Shown one piece after another: positions 42,390 through 51,079 of a stretch of DNA of 64,000 nucleotides. Both the position numbers and the translations under genes were made by a program. The notes below the pieces were generated by a model. It saw only the letters and a program-made list of their open reading frames with translations. It had not been told where the DNA came from and made no database searches. Origin of the DNA: Sinorhizobium terangae. Its GTDB lineage: Bacteria; Pseudomonadota; Alphaproteobacteria; Rhizobiales; Rhizobiaceae. Numbering within the stretch: the stretch's first letter is position 1; the number at the start of each line of letters is the position of its first letter. Location of the stretch: positions 1 to 64,000 of the forward strand of contig NZ_WITC01000019.1 of assembly GCF_009601505.1 (NCBI RefSeq), given 5' to 3'.

Positions 42390-43604
42390 TTACTTTGCTG
42401 CAGCCACTTTCGACTGATCGGGCGCCGTGCGGGTATCGACGTCGACGACGACACTCAAGCCCGCGCGCAAATGCCCTTCGGCCAGCACGTCGGCTGGGAT
42501 TTTGATGCGCACCGGAACGCGCTGGATGACCTTGGTGAAGTTGCCGGTCGCATTTTCCGCAGGCAGCAGCGAGAAGACCGAGCCGGATGCCGGCGCAATC
42601 GAGGCGACCGTGCCTTCGATCGGATGTTCGTCATAGGCGTCGACATGGATCTGGACCTTGGAGCCCGGCACCAGATGCGCAATCTGCGTTTCCTTGAAGT
42701 TGGCATCGATGTAGAGCTGGTCCACCGGAACGAGGGCCGCGAGACGCTGTCCTGCCGAAACGAGATCGCCGACCTGAACCGCAACATTGCCGACGACGCC
42801 GTCATAGGGTGCCTTGAGCACCGTGAAGCCCAGATCGCGATTAGCCTTGTCGCGCGCGAGCTCCAGCGAACGGATCGTGCTTTCCGCTTCGGTGCGTTGC
42901 GCCTCGAGCACGGTGATATTCGCCTTGGCCGCAGCGATGTTGGCTTCGGCACCGGCGAGATTTGCGCGCGCCTGATCGAGCGCGACATCGGCATTGTCGC
43001 GTGAGGCGACGGTACCGACGGCCTTGGACTGGAGATCGCTGGCGCGCTTCTGCGTCAGTTCGGCGCCGCGGACGGTTGCCTCAAACGCTGTCTTCTGGGC
43101 TTCGGCCTGGCTGAGGCTCGCCTTGGCCCCGGCAATCTGCGCATCGAAGCGGCTGAGCGCCAGCTTCTGCGTGGCGATCTGCGCCTCGGCCTGCTCCGCA
43201 GCGATGCGATAGTCGCCGTCATCGAGCGTAACCAGCGGATCACCGGCCTTCACATGCTGGTTGGCGACCACGTCGACCTTGGCGACATAGCCGGACACCT
43301 TCGGCGAGATCGTCGCGATATCGCCCTCGATATAGGCGTCATCGGTCGAAACCATGAACCGCCCGTTGGTCCACCAGTCAGAGCCGTACCAGGCACCGGC
43401 GGCGAGCAGCGCCAGCCCCAGAACCGGCAGCACCGGCTTGCGGCGTTTCTTCTGCGGCGCGGCAACGTCGGCGGCCGGTTTCTCCGCGACCGATGGGGCC
43501 TCGCTTGCGGGCGCGGGAGCCTCGGCCTCCCGAGTCTCCACGACTTCAAAATCATCGCCGACAGGACGGACACGGGCAGCGCTGGAGGTGCTGGTAGCGG
43601 ACAT
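42390..43604 (-). CDS. emrA: HlyD-family periplasmic adaptor EmrA
   Basis: A 404-aa membrane-fusion protein. A cytoplasmic, Pro/Ala-rich N-terminus is followed by one membrane helix (about 62-79) and the D-D-A-Y-I-E-G-D-I-A motif near residue 91. Two half-lipoyl motifs flank an alpha-hairpin of about 120 residues. It connects EmrB to an outer-membrane channel. The start at 43604 is the first residue giving the expected N-terminus; the ribosome site is weak. Two operators lie just upstream. Confidence 0.92.
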   Translation of the reverse strand: MSATSTSSAARVRPVGDDFEVVETREAEAPAPASEAPSVAEKPAADVAAPQKKRRKPVLPVLGLALLAAGAWYGSDWWTNGRFMVSTDDAYIEGDIATISPKVSGYVAKVDVVANQHVKAGDPLVTLDDGDYRIAAEQAEAQIATQKLALSRFDAQIAGAKASLSQAEAQKTAFEATVRGAELTQKRASDLQSKAVGTVASRDNADVALDQARANLAGAEANIAAAKANITVLEAQRTEAESTIRSLELARDKANRDLGFTVLKAPYDGVVGNVAVQVGDLVSAGQRLAALVPVDQLYIDANFKETQIAHLVPGSKVQIHVDAYDEHPIEGTVASIAPASGSVFSLLPAENATGNFTKVIQRVPVRIKIPADVLAEGHLRAGLSVVVDVDTRTAPDQSKVAAAK

Positions 43605-43633
43605 AGGACACCGGTTTTTGCTGGGATTGAACT

Positions 43634-43713
43634 GAACCGTTCGGTTCGATTGCACTTGACATAATGCCTTTTGCGCCGCATATCAAGAGGCAATCGAACT
43701 GGTCGGTTCGATT
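43634..43713. promoter_or_regulatory. Two EmrR operators and overlapping promoters
   Basis: Operator 1 (43634-43647) has perfect 6-bp arms GAACCG and CGGTTC with a 2-nt spacer. Operator 2 (43692-43713) has perfect 8-bp arms AATCGAAC and GTTCGATT with a 6-nt spacer. Read on the minus strand, operator 1 extends to the same AATCGAAC-N4-CGGTTC pattern as operator 2. Between them a minus-strand TTGATA with 17-bp spacing to a TATGTC-like element could be the emrA promoter, so a bound repressor would bracket it. Confidence 0.7.
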
Positions 43714-43847
43714 ACTTGCAAATGGCAAAGAAAAATGTGCGGGCCCCTCCTCGCCCCTTGTCTTTGTTCGAATCGGCCGTGTTTATGGTTTTGGATGGAA
43801 TTCATCTAAGATCATCTTGATGAAAGGAGTGGAAACGTTCGGCAGCC

Positions 43848-44543
43848 ATGACGTCAGCGAAAAGCCTACAGCAGGAAAAATCCCTGCAGGATCAGCAACT
43901 ACACCCTTCGAGCGGTGGGCGGCACGCCGCCGGCGAGGATCCGGCCAAACGCGAGCAAATCCTTGAGGGCGCAAAACGCGTTTTCATGAGGAGCAACTTC
44001 GACGCTGCCAGCATGAACGATATCACCCGCGAGGCAGGCGTTTCGAAGGGTACGCTCTACGTCTATTTCGAGAACAAGGAAGACCTGTTCGAGGCGCTGA
44101 TCGCGCGCGAGCGCAGCCTCATCGTCGACAGCGTCAAGCAGTTTCTGAACGACAACGCGCCGCTTGAAGACGCGCTGCATGATTTCGGAGTGACACTCGT
44201 GACGAGCATGACGTCCGACTACACGATCCGGGCCATGCGCACTGTGCTCAGCGTGACGGATCGGATGCCGCGGCTGGCGCAGCGCTTCTTCACTGCGACA
44301 CCGGAGAACGGCTACACGGTCCTGAAAACTTATCTCGACCAGCAGGTCGAGGCCGGCACGCTGTCGATCGATGACACGGAAATAGCCGCGAAACAGTTCA
44401 TCGAACTGTCCTCGGCGGGAATCTTCAAGGGTCGCCTCTTCGGCATGTGCGAAGCACCCTCGGCCGACCGGATCGAGAAGAACGTCAGATCGGCTATCCA
44501 TGTGTTCCTGGCCGCCTACGGTCGGAAAACGAACGCCGACTAA
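43848..44543 (+). CDS. emrR: TetR-family regulator EmrR
   Basis: A 231-aa TetR repressor. A polar N-terminal extension of about 32 residues precedes the DNA-binding domain, R-E-Q-I-L-E-G-A-K-R-V-F near residue 35. The recognition helix is in S-M-N-D-I-T-R-E-A-G-V-S-K-G-T-L-Y-V-Y-F (two overlapping parts, about 55-74). It is divergent from emrAB with two palindromic operators between them, so repression of emrAB relieved by a ligand is the natural model. The TAA stop abuts a repeat fragment. Confidence 0.9.
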   Translation: MTSAKSLQQEKSLQDQQLHPSSGGRHAAGEDPAKREQILEGAKRVFMRSNFDAASMNDITREAGVSKGTLYVYFENKEDLFEALIARERSLIVDSVKQFLNDNAPLEDALHDFGVTLVTSMTSDYTIRAMRTVLSVTDRMPRLAQRFFTATPENGYTVLKTYLDQQVEAGTLSIDDTEIAAKQFIELSSAGIFKGRLFGMCEAPSADRIEKNVRSAIHVFLAAYGRKTNAD

Positions 44544-44578
44544 ATCGGCTACCATCAAGGAAGCATGCAGTAGCTGCG
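44544..44578. repeat. Fragment of module-1 repeat
   Basis: AATCGGCTACCATCAAGG followed by AAGCATGCAGTAGC matches the right half of module 1 seen in copy D. Its left half is absent or replaced by the emrR 3' end. Confidence 0.5.
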
Positions 44579-44664
44579 CTTCGCGCAGCACCACCATTCT
44601 CTGCCAATCGAGCAATTGCGATCAAACGCGGCTGGCAGTGAGGCCGTATGACGTGCATGTCGAC

Positions 44665-44769
44665 ACTGCGTGATTCCTCAAATCGGAATCGATTTGCGGA
44701 CAAATCATGCAGCGACTCAAAGTGCTACAGCGACCTTTGCGCGTCTCACAAGACGCGCGGCGCTGTAAG
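44665..44769. repeat. Two-module palindromic repeat, copy H
   Basis: Module 1 (44665-44715) is bounded by ACTGCGTGAT and ATCATGCAGCG with inner arms CAAATCG and CGATTTG. The shared linker ACTCAAAGTG leads to module 2 (44725-44769), bounded by CTACAGCG and CGCTGTAAG with inner arms GCGCGTCT and AGACGCGC. It ends 10 bases before the AraC-type ATG, so its last part overlaps the ribosome-site region of that gene. Confidence 0.72.
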
Positions 44770-44778
44770 GGAGTGAGC

Positions 44779-45618
44779 ATGAGTGCCATCGGCAGGGCGA
44801 TCTGGTTCATCGAGAGCCATTTCGCGGAGGACATTTCGCTGGATGAAATCGCCGAGGCCGCGGGCCTATCGCGCTACCATCTGTCACGCATCTTCGGGCT
44901 TTCGACCGGGCGCTCGATCAGCGCCTATATCCGCGGCCGACGCCTCAGCGGCGCCGCTGAGGCGCTTGCCAATGGCACATCCAGCATTCTCGAAGTGGCC
45001 CTCGACGCGGGCTATGGCTCGCACGAGGCTTTCACCCGTGCCTTTCGCGAGCAGTTCGGCGTGACACCTGAGTCCGTCCGAAAGCAAGGGCACGTCCGGA
45101 ATGTCGAACTGATGGAGCCTATCAGGATGGACGACGCACGCACCTTGAAGATCGAACCGCCGCGTTTCGAGGAGAGCCCCGGGCTTCTCCTCGCCGGTCT
45201 CGCTGAAACCTATGCCTATAATCGCACCGAAGGCATCCCTTCGCTCTGGCAGCGCTTCAACGCCCATTTCGGCAATGTGCCCGGCCAGCGCGGCAATATC
45301 GCCTATGGCGTTTGCACCCAGTCGGACGGCGAGGCCGGTCGCTTTCGCTACATGGCCGCGGTGGAAGTCGACGATACGGACGGCCTGCCAGCCGGCTTCA
45401 CCGTTCTGAAGCTGCCCAGGCAGCGCTATGCCGTATTTCTCCACAAAGGCCACATATCGGCGATCTCCACGACCGCCCATCACATTTTCGGGTCGTGGTT
45501 TGCGGAATCCGGGCTGGAGCACGGCCAGCTTCCGGACCTGATGGAAAAATATGACGAGCGCTTCGATCCCCGCACGGGGATGGGCGTCGTCGAAATGTGG
45601 GTGCCGATAAAACAGTAA
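44779..45618 (+). CDS. AraC-type regulator with GyrI-like effector domain
   Basis: A 279-aa protein. Two helix-turn-helix motifs lie at the N-terminus (I-S-L-D-E-I-A-E-A-A-G-L-S-R-Y-H-L-S-R near residue 19, and I-L-E-V-A-L-D-A-G-Y-G-S-H-E-A-F near residue 71). A C-terminal GyrI-like ligand-binding domain follows, resembling Rob/SoxS-like multidrug sensors. The start was set at the ATG at 44779, where homology begins. It lies near the emr efflux locus, so a drug-response role is plausible but unproven. Confidence 0.88.
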   Translation: MSAIGRAIWFIESHFAEDISLDEIAEAAGLSRYHLSRIFGLSTGRSISAYIRGRRLSGAAEALANGTSSILEVALDAGYGSHEAFTRAFREQFGVTPESVRKQGHVRNVELMEPIRMDDARTLKIEPPRFEESPGLLLAGLAETYAYNRTEGIPSLWQRFNAHFGNVPGQRGNIAYGVCTQSDGEAGRFRYMAAVEVDDTDGLPAGFTVLKLPRQRYAVFLHKGHISAISTTAHHIFGSWFAESGLEHGQLPDLMEKYDERFDPRTGMGVVEMWVPIKQ

Positions 45619-45692
45619 ACGGTAAAACGCAGCCGCGAAAAGGCACCGGCGCTTGCCACTCCGGCGAAGGTCCTTAAATACTCCGGCGAATC

Positions 45693-45746
45693 CTGGGCGA
45701 CGCGCCCAGAGCGGGGCGAGGAGAACTGAACGCAGTTTCCTCGCCC
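45693..45746 (+). terminator. Tandem hairpins after AraC-type gene
   Basis: CTGGGCG-ACG-CGCCCAG (45693-45709) is followed by a longer stem with 9-bp arms GGGCGAGGA and TCCTCGCCC-side complement (45714-45746), extended by AACTG/CAGTT around an AACG loop. Only a short T-rich run follows (TCTAGTTT). They may terminate the AraC-type transcript. Confidence 0.45.
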
Positions 45747-45829
45747 TCTAGTTTGCCAGAACCGATCATGTTGAATGATTTGGTCGTTTCGACCAAGATC
45801 GTCTTGATCAAGGAGAGGAAAGATCGCCG

Positions 45830-46585
45830 ATGCAGGAAATCCTGACGCTCGCCCAAAGCCCCGAGGCTTGGGTCGCTCTGATCACGCTCATTGTCATGGA
45901 GGTCGTGCTCGGCATCGACAACTTGATCTTCATTTCTATCCTCACGAACAAGCTTCCCCCCCAAAACCGCGTCAGCGCCCGCCGCATCGGCATCGGCCTT
46001 GCACTGATCATGCGCCTGGCGCTGCTCGGCACCGTTGCCTGGATCGTGCAATTAACCGAGCCGGTCTTCGAGGCCCTCGGCCACGCCTTCTCCTGGAAGG
46101 ACATGATCCTGCTTGCTGGCGGTCTCTTTCTCGTCTGGAAGGCGACCAAGGAGATCCACCACAATGTTGATCCCAGCGATCATGGCGAGGACTTCATCGC
46201 TTCTTCGGCGATCAACGGCTTTGCTGCAGCGATCGGCCAGATCCTTCTGCTTGACCTCGTCTTCTCGGTCGACAGCATCATCACCGCCGTCGGCATGACC
46301 CCGCATCTGCCGATCATGGTCGCTGCGGTGATCGTCGCCGTCACTGTCATGCTGCTCGCGGCGACGCCGCTTGCCAACTTCATCGAAAGAAACCCGACGA
46401 TCGTGATGCTGGCGCTTGCATTCCTGCTGATGATCGGCACCACGCTGATGGCCGAGGGCATGGGCTTCCACGTTCCGAAGGGCTACGTCTACGCCGCCAT
46501 GGCGTTCTCGGCCCTCGTCGAGATGCTGAACATGATGGCACGCAACGCCCGGCTGAGAAGGCAGCAGGCGAAGAAGCTGCACTAA
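45830..46585 (+). CDS. TerC-family integral membrane protein
   Basis: A 251-aa protein with about seven membrane helices. Family motifs with acidic residues inside helices are present: [12 protein letters not shown] near residue 22 and [13 protein letters not shown] near residue 142. TerC proteins are implicated in manganese export or metalation of exported proteins, and in tellurite resistance. An A-rich GGAGAGG ribosome site lies 11 bases upstream of the ATG. I looked for a yybP-ykoY (Mn) riboswitch in the leader and did not recognise one. Confidence 0.88.
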   Translation: MQEILTLAQSPEAWVALITLIVMEVVLGIDNLIFISILTNKLPPQNRVSARRIGIGLALIMRLALLGTVAWIVQLTEPVFEALGHAFSWKDMILLAGGLFLVWKATKEIHHNVDPSDHGEDFIASSAINGFAAAIGQILLLDLVFSVDSIITAVGMTPHLPIMVAAVIVAVTVMLLAATPLANFIERNPTIVMLALAFLLMIGTTLMAEGMGFHVPKGYVYAAMAFSALVEMLNMMARNARLRRQQAKKLH

Positions 46586-47044
46586 AGCAAGTCCAGAAAA
46601 GTGCGTAGCGGTTTCCGTCTGGACAGCCGCACCCGAAGCGGCAAATGAAGAGGCCTGCATTCGGCGAATGCAGGCCTCTCTGACTGCGGGAGACAAGTGA
46701 GGATACGAACCGGACGGGTTGGGAGTTCGACTACCGTTTTCGTTGGTTGCGGGAAGAAACCGGAAAAATTCCCGCATTCTCCACTTCCGTCGCGTCCGGT
46801 TGACACGGTCCGAGTCCTCGATTGATCAAACGCTTAACGACCGTGAACGTTCCAACAAAATGACCTTGTCCACTTTCCGTTGACATGCAGGGCTTTCTAT
46901 GGTCTCACGCCAGCCGACTGGAATTGCCCGCCGATACCGCTGGTGCGGCACCCTTGTGGGCCTTTCCTTCCCATAAAATGCGCGGCCATAAGCCGGAAGT
47001 GCACTCCGGCAGGGCCCAAAAGCACGTCGAAACGGGCAAAGACC
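46586..47044. other. Gene-free gap with long hairpin
   Basis: This 459-bp region lies between terC and gltX. It begins with an AGCAAGTCCAGAAAAGTGCG fragment of the stop-abutting repeat. At 46649-46679 it has a perfect 14-bp stem (AGAGGCCTGCATTC with its complement) closed by a GGC loop, without a following T-run. The rest must hold the gltX promoter. No tRNA or convincing small gene was found. Confidence 0.5.
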
Positions 47045-48502
47045 ATGGCAGATCCAGCAGTCCGGGTGCGCATTGCACCCTCTCCCACCGGCGAACCGCA
47101 TGTCGGCACAGCCTATATTGCGCTGTTCAACTATCTCTTCGCAAAGAAGCACGGCGGCGAGTTCATCCTGCGCATCGAGGACACCGACGCGACGCGCTCG
47201 ACGCCGGAGTTCGAACAGAAGGTGCTCGACGCGCTGAAATGGTGTGGGCTGAAGTGGTCGGAAGGCCCCGATATCGGCGGCCCCTACGGTCCCTATCGCC
47301 AGAGCGACCGCAAGGACATCTACAAGCCCTATGTCGAGAAGATCGTCGAGAATGGCCACGGCTTCCGCTGCTTCTGCACGCCCGAGCGGCTGGAGCAGAT
47401 GCGCGAGGCGCAGCGCGCCGCCGGCAAGCCGCCGAAATATGACGGGCTCTGCCTCAGCCTCTCGGCCGAGGAAGTGACGTCGCGCGTGGCCGCCGGCGAG
47501 CCTCATGTCGTGCGCATGAAGATCCCGACCGAAGGCTCGTGCAAGTTCCACGACGGTGTCTATGGCGACGTCGAGATTCCGTGGGACGCGATCGACATGC
47601 AGGTTCTGCTTAAGGCGGACGGCATGCCAACCTATCACATGGCAAACGTCGTCGACGACCATCTGATGAAGATCACCCACGTCGCGCGCGGCGAGGAATG
47701 GCTCGCCTCGGTGCCGAAGCACATCCTGATCTATCAGTATCTCGGCCTCGAACCGCCGAAGTTCATGCACCTGTCGCTGATGCGCAATGCCGACAAGTCG
47801 AAGCTGTCGAAGCGCAAGAACCCGACATCGATCTCCTACTACACGGCGCTCGGCTACCTGCCGGAAGCGGTGATGAACTTCCTTGGCCTGTTCTTCATCC
47901 AGATCGCCGAAGGCGAAGAACTGCTGACGATGGACGAACTGGCGGAAAAGTTCGATCCGGAAAACCTTTCCAAGGCTGGCGCGATCTTCGACATCCAGAA
48001 GCTCGACTGGCTGAACGCGCGCTGGATCCGCGAGAAGCTTTCCGAGGAAGATTTTGCCGCACGGGTCGTCGCCTGGGCGGCTGAAAACGACCGCCTCAAG
48101 GAGGGCCTGAAGCTCGCCCAGTCGCGTATCTCGAAGCTCGGCGAACTTCCCGACCTCGCGGCCTTCCTGTTCAAGTCGGATCTCGGCCTGCAGCCGGCGG
48201 CTTTTGCCGGTGTGAAGGCCTCGCCGGAAGAACTGCTCGAGATCCTCAATACCGTTCAGCCGGATCTTGAAAAGATCCTCGAATGGAACAAGGAATCGAT
48301 CGAAGCGGAACTGCGCGCGATCGCCGAGCGCATGGGCAAGAAGCTGAAGGCCATCGTCGCGCCGCTCTTCGTCGCCGTGTCGGGCTCGCAGCGCTCGCTG
48401 CCGCTGTTCGATTCGATGGAACTGCTTGGCCGCGCTGTCGTGCGCCAGCGTCTGAAGGTCGCGGCCCAGGTGGTCGCATCGATGGCGGGCAGCGGAAAGT
48501 AA
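47045..48502 (+). CDS. gltX: Glutamyl-tRNA synthetase
   Basis: A 485-aa class I aminoacyl-tRNA synthetase. The HIGH-type signature is in P-S-P-T-G-E-P-H-V-G-T-A near residue 12, and the KMSKS-type loop reads K-L-S-K-R-K-N near residue 257. Many alphaproteobacteria carry two GltX paralogues, one of which charges tRNA-Gln for later transamidation; this may be one of two. The ATG at 47045 gives the standard N-terminus, although the frame is open 55 codons upstream. lysS follows 10 bp later. Confidence 0.94.
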   Translation: MADPAVRVRIAPSPTGEPHVGTAYIALFNYLFAKKHGGEFILRIEDTDATRSTPEFEQKVLDALKWCGLKWSEGPDIGGPYGPYRQSDRKDIYKPYVEKIVENGHGFRCFCTPERLEQMREAQRAAGKPPKYDGLCLSLSAEEVTSRVAAGEPHVVRMKIPTEGSCKFHDGVYGDVEIPWDAIDMQVLLKADGMPTYHMANVVDDHLMKITHVARGEEWLASVPKHILIYQYLGLEPPKFMHLSLMRNADKSKLSKRKNPTSISYYTALGYLPEAVMNFLGLFFIQIAEGEELLTMDELAEKFDPENLSKAGAIFDIQKLDWLNARWIREKLSEEDFAARVVAWAAENDRLKEGLKLAQSRISKLGELPDLAAFLFKSDLGLQPAAFAGVKASPEELLEILNTVQPDLEKILEWNKESIEAELRAIAERMGKKLKAIVAPLFVAVSGSQRSLPLFDSMELLGRAVVRQRLKVAAQVVASMAGSGK

Positions 48503-48512
48503 GGACAGGACC

Positions 48513-50009
48513 ATGAACGAGAAGACAGCAACGGCCAGCCTTTCCTCCGACGCTACGGAAGTGCGCGCACAGAAGCTGAAGCTCCTGCGCGAGCAGATCG
48601 GCGACGTCTATCCGGCGCATTTCCACCGGACGATGACCAATGCGGAACTCGCGAAGAAATATGATGACCTCGAGCCGGACACCGAAACGCAGGACGTCGT
48701 GACCGTCGCCGGCCGCGTCTTTTCCTCGCGCAACTCCGGCATGTTCATGGATATCCATGACGCTTCCGGCAAGATCCAGATTTTCTCGCACAAGGACACG
48801 ACCCCGGAGGACGCGCGGACGCTGCTGCCGATGATCGACATCGGCGATATCATCGGCGTTACGGGCATCGTCCGCCGGACCAAGCGCGGCGAGCTGACGA
48901 TCAACGCGAAATCGATCACGATGCTGACCAAGTCGCTTCTGCCCATGCCGGAGAAGTGGCATGGACTCTCCGACATCGAGTTGCGCTACCGCAAGCGCCA
49001 TCTCGACATCATGACCAATGAGGAGTCGAAGCTCCGATTCCAGCAGCGCAGCCGGATCGTATCCGGAATCCGCCGTTTCATGGAAAACGACGGCTTCATG
49101 GAAGTCGAGACGCCGATGCTGCATTCGGTCTATGGCGGCGCCACCGCCGAGCCGTTCAAGACGCATCACAACACGCTGAAGTTAGACATGTTCCTGCGCA
49201 TCGCGCCGGAACTCTACCTGAAGCGCACGCTGGTCTCGGGGCTGACCGACAAGGTCTTCGAAATCAACCGCAACTTCCGCAACGAAGGCGTCTCCACCCG
49301 GCACAATCCGGAATTCACCATGATGGAGTGCTATTGGGCCTATGCCGACTACGAGGACGTGATGGACCTCGTCGAGCGGCTGTTCGCCGAACTGGCGCTC
49401 CTGGTCCACGGCAAGACGGAGTTCACCTACGGAGAGAAGGAAATCTCCTTCAAGGGTCCGTTCCGCCGCGTGCCCATGCCGGACGCCGTCAAGGAGGTGA
49501 CCGGCATCGACTTCCTGGCGATGAATACCGACGAGGAAGCGCGGTCCGCCGCGCGCGCGGCCGGCTTCGAGGTCGAAAAGGACTGGACCTGGGGCGAGTG
49601 CCTCGCCTTCGTCTTCGAGGAAAAGGTCGAGCCGACGCTGATCCAGCCGGCCCACGTCACCCACTTCCCGAAGGACATCTCGCCCTTCGCCAAGGAAGTG
49701 CCGGGCGAGCCGCGCCTCGTCGAGCGTTTCGAGACCTATTGCAACACCTGGGAACTCGGCAATGCCTTTTCGGAACTCAACGATCCGGAAGAGCAGCGCG
49801 CCCGCATGGTCGAGCAGCTTGAACAGGCACATGCACGCGGCGAGAAGGCAAAACAGCTCGACGACGAATTCCTCGATGCGATCGACCAGGGCATGCCACC
49901 AGCCGGAGGCTTGGGCATCGGCGTCGACCGCCTGATCATGCTTCTGACCAATGCGCCATCGATCCGCGACGTGATCCTGTTCCCGGCCCGACGCCATAAG
50001 GCTGATTGA
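48513..50009 (+). CDS. lysS: Lysyl-tRNA synthetase, class II
   Basis: A 498-aa class II synthetase with an N-terminal OB-fold (about 60-165). Motif 2 is F-R-N-E-G-V-S-T-R-H-N-P-E-F-T-M-M-E near residue 250, and motif 3 is G-L-G-I-G-V-D-R-L-I-M-L-L near residue 467. It is class II, not the class I LysRS found in some alphaproteobacteria. It starts 10 bp after gltX, so the two synthetases form an operon ending in a strong hairpin. Confidence 0.94.
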   Translation: MNEKTATASLSSDATEVRAQKLKLLREQIGDVYPAHFHRTMTNAELAKKYDDLEPDTETQDVVTVAGRVFSSRNSGMFMDIHDASGKIQIFSHKDTTPEDARTLLPMIDIGDIIGVTGIVRRTKRGELTINAKSITMLTKSLLPMPEKWHGLSDIELRYRKRHLDIMTNEESKLRFQQRSRIVSGIRRFMENDGFMEVETPMLHSVYGGATAEPFKTHHNTLKLDMFLRIAPELYLKRTLVSGLTDKVFEINRNFRNEGVSTRHNPEFTMMECYWAYADYEDVMDLVERLFAELALLVHGKTEFTYGEKEISFKGPFRRVPMPDAVKEVTGIDFLAMNTDEEARSAARAAGFEVEKDWTWGECLAFVFEEKVEPTLIQPAHVTHFPKDISPFAKEVPGEPRLVERFETYCNTWELGNAFSELNDPEEQRARMVEQLEQAHARGEKAKQLDDEFLDAIDQGMPPAGGLGIGVDRLIMLLTNAPSIRDVILFPARRHKAD

Positions 50010-50028
50010 GCCACGCGAACAAACACAC

Positions 50029-50071
50029 AAAAGCATAAAGCCCGCCTTCATCCGGCGGGCTTTATGCTTTT
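50029..50071. terminator. Strong bidirectional terminator after gltX-lysS
   Basis: A perfect 18-bp inverted repeat with a 7-nt loop: AAAAGCATAAAGCCCGCC and its complement. The GC-rich inner stem and flanking A and T runs give an intrinsic terminator in both directions, serving lysS and the convergent hypothetical gene at 50088. Confidence 0.92.
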
Positions 50072-50087
50072 GTCGCGACGGATTGCC

Positions 50088-50732
50088 TTAATGGCCGGCG
50101 GGCGCCTCGGCGCTCTCGATGGTTTGCTCGGCGGCTTCGTCAGCCTCCGCGCTTTCCGTCGCTGCCGACGGATCGATGCAGAGCGAACGATCCTCCATGG
50201 CGCTCATCAGCGCACGCACTTGGTCAAGCTCAAGCCGAACGGTCTTGCCGTGGAACATGCCGGAAGCGTTTGCGGCCCCGTCATTGTAGGAAGCGCGAAA
50301 CGGATCCTCCATTCCCTTGACGCTCTGTGGGCCGGGGGCAAAAAGAACCTCGGCGCCAATCGCCGCACCCCGCACAGCAGCCCGCTCCTCCGGTCCGGCC
50401 GCGTCGAGCACGACGACCTGATAGAGGTCGGCCTTCTCCTTCTGCGACAGCGCGCTGACCACGCGTAGCGCCGTCCGGATGCGATCCGGTCCGCTAGCCC
50501 TGTCGGTCTTTACATGCATCCTGACCCAGCGTTGTCCCTGATGATCGAGCTTCAGTGTCCGGATTGTCGTGCATTCGAGCCCGGATGGGGGCGGCTCGGC
50601 AATTCGGGCCATGAGCCTGTCGCGGCCGACATAGACGGCGGCGCCACCGGAGGCTGCGGATACGCTGAGCGCGGCGGACAGGATGACCACCAGCTTTTTG
50701 GAAGGACGAAATCTGCTGAAAATAGCCTTCAC
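50088..50732 (-). CDS. Hypothetical protein with N-terminal membrane anchor
   Basis: A 214-aa protein not recognised as any family. A basic N-terminus (F-S-R-F-R-P-S-K-K) precedes one hydrophobic segment (about 14-35), so it is probably anchored with the bulk in the periplasm. The middle has a soluble alpha/beta region, and the C-terminal 25 residues are acidic and Ala/Glu-rich. The start is set at the GTG at 50732, with GGAG six bases upstream. It converges with lysS across a strong terminator. Confidence 0.65.
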   Translation of the reverse strand: MKAIFSRFRPSKKLVVILSAALSVSAASGGAAVYVGRDRLMARIAEPPPSGLECTTIRTLKLDHQGQRWVRMHVKTDRASGPDRIRTALRVVSALSQKEKADLYQVVVLDAAGPEERAAVRGAAIGAEVLFAPGPQSVKGMEDPFRASYNDGAANASGMFHGKTVRLELDQVRALMSAMEDRSLCIDPSAATESAEADEAAEQTIESAEAPAGH

Positions 50733-51079
50733 CTGCGGCTCCGCTGTCGTCTTCAAAATCGCAAAGAAAAGCCCGCAGGCCGTTGCCACGATAGGTCAAC
50801 GACCTTTCGGAAAGTTTAAGTCCGTTCAGCGGGATAAGAAGAATGCGTGATCCGGATCACCGGTTTGCATCCTGTGTGGCTGCGGAACTCTGGCCGAACT
50901 GCCACGATCCTCCCACGGGGACAGTCATGGCGACTGATCGCACGCGGGTCTTGCTCTGGCGCCGGGCTCAATTAAAAGGGATGCCGCAAATTCTTCGTGT
51001 GAGGGGCCGGCCGCATCGTGGCGCGTCTGCGGCGTTCCCACCCTCCTGATCCCACTTCAAAAAAAGAAAAGAAGAACAC
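50733..51079. promoter_or_regulatory. Divergent gap, hypothetical gene / nucleoside hydrolase
   Basis: A 347-bp region between divergent starts. An A-rich stretch (51057-51078) directly precedes the nucleoside hydrolase ATG and includes its weak AAAGAAGAA ribosome site. A TGATCCGGATCA palindrome (50849-50860) is the only dyad noted. Short frames here have no features of real genes. Confidence 0.35.

Noticed and set aside
40774..42417. 547-codon frame opposite emrB
   Set aside because: It is rich in D, E, R and H with no structure, as expected for the antisense of a membrane protein gene.
45619..45829. Possible manganese (yybP-ykoY) riboswitch upstream of terC
   Set aside because: The two conserved internal-loop motifs are not recognisable. 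The hairpins present look like a terminator of the preceding gene.
46600..46800. tRNA-like sequence near GGGAGTTCGACTACC
   Set aside because: There is a T-loop-like fragment only. No acceptor stem, anticodon arm or CCA context could be assembled.
46826..48514. 562-codon frame opposite gltX
   Set aside because: Antisense shadow of a conserved synthetase gene.
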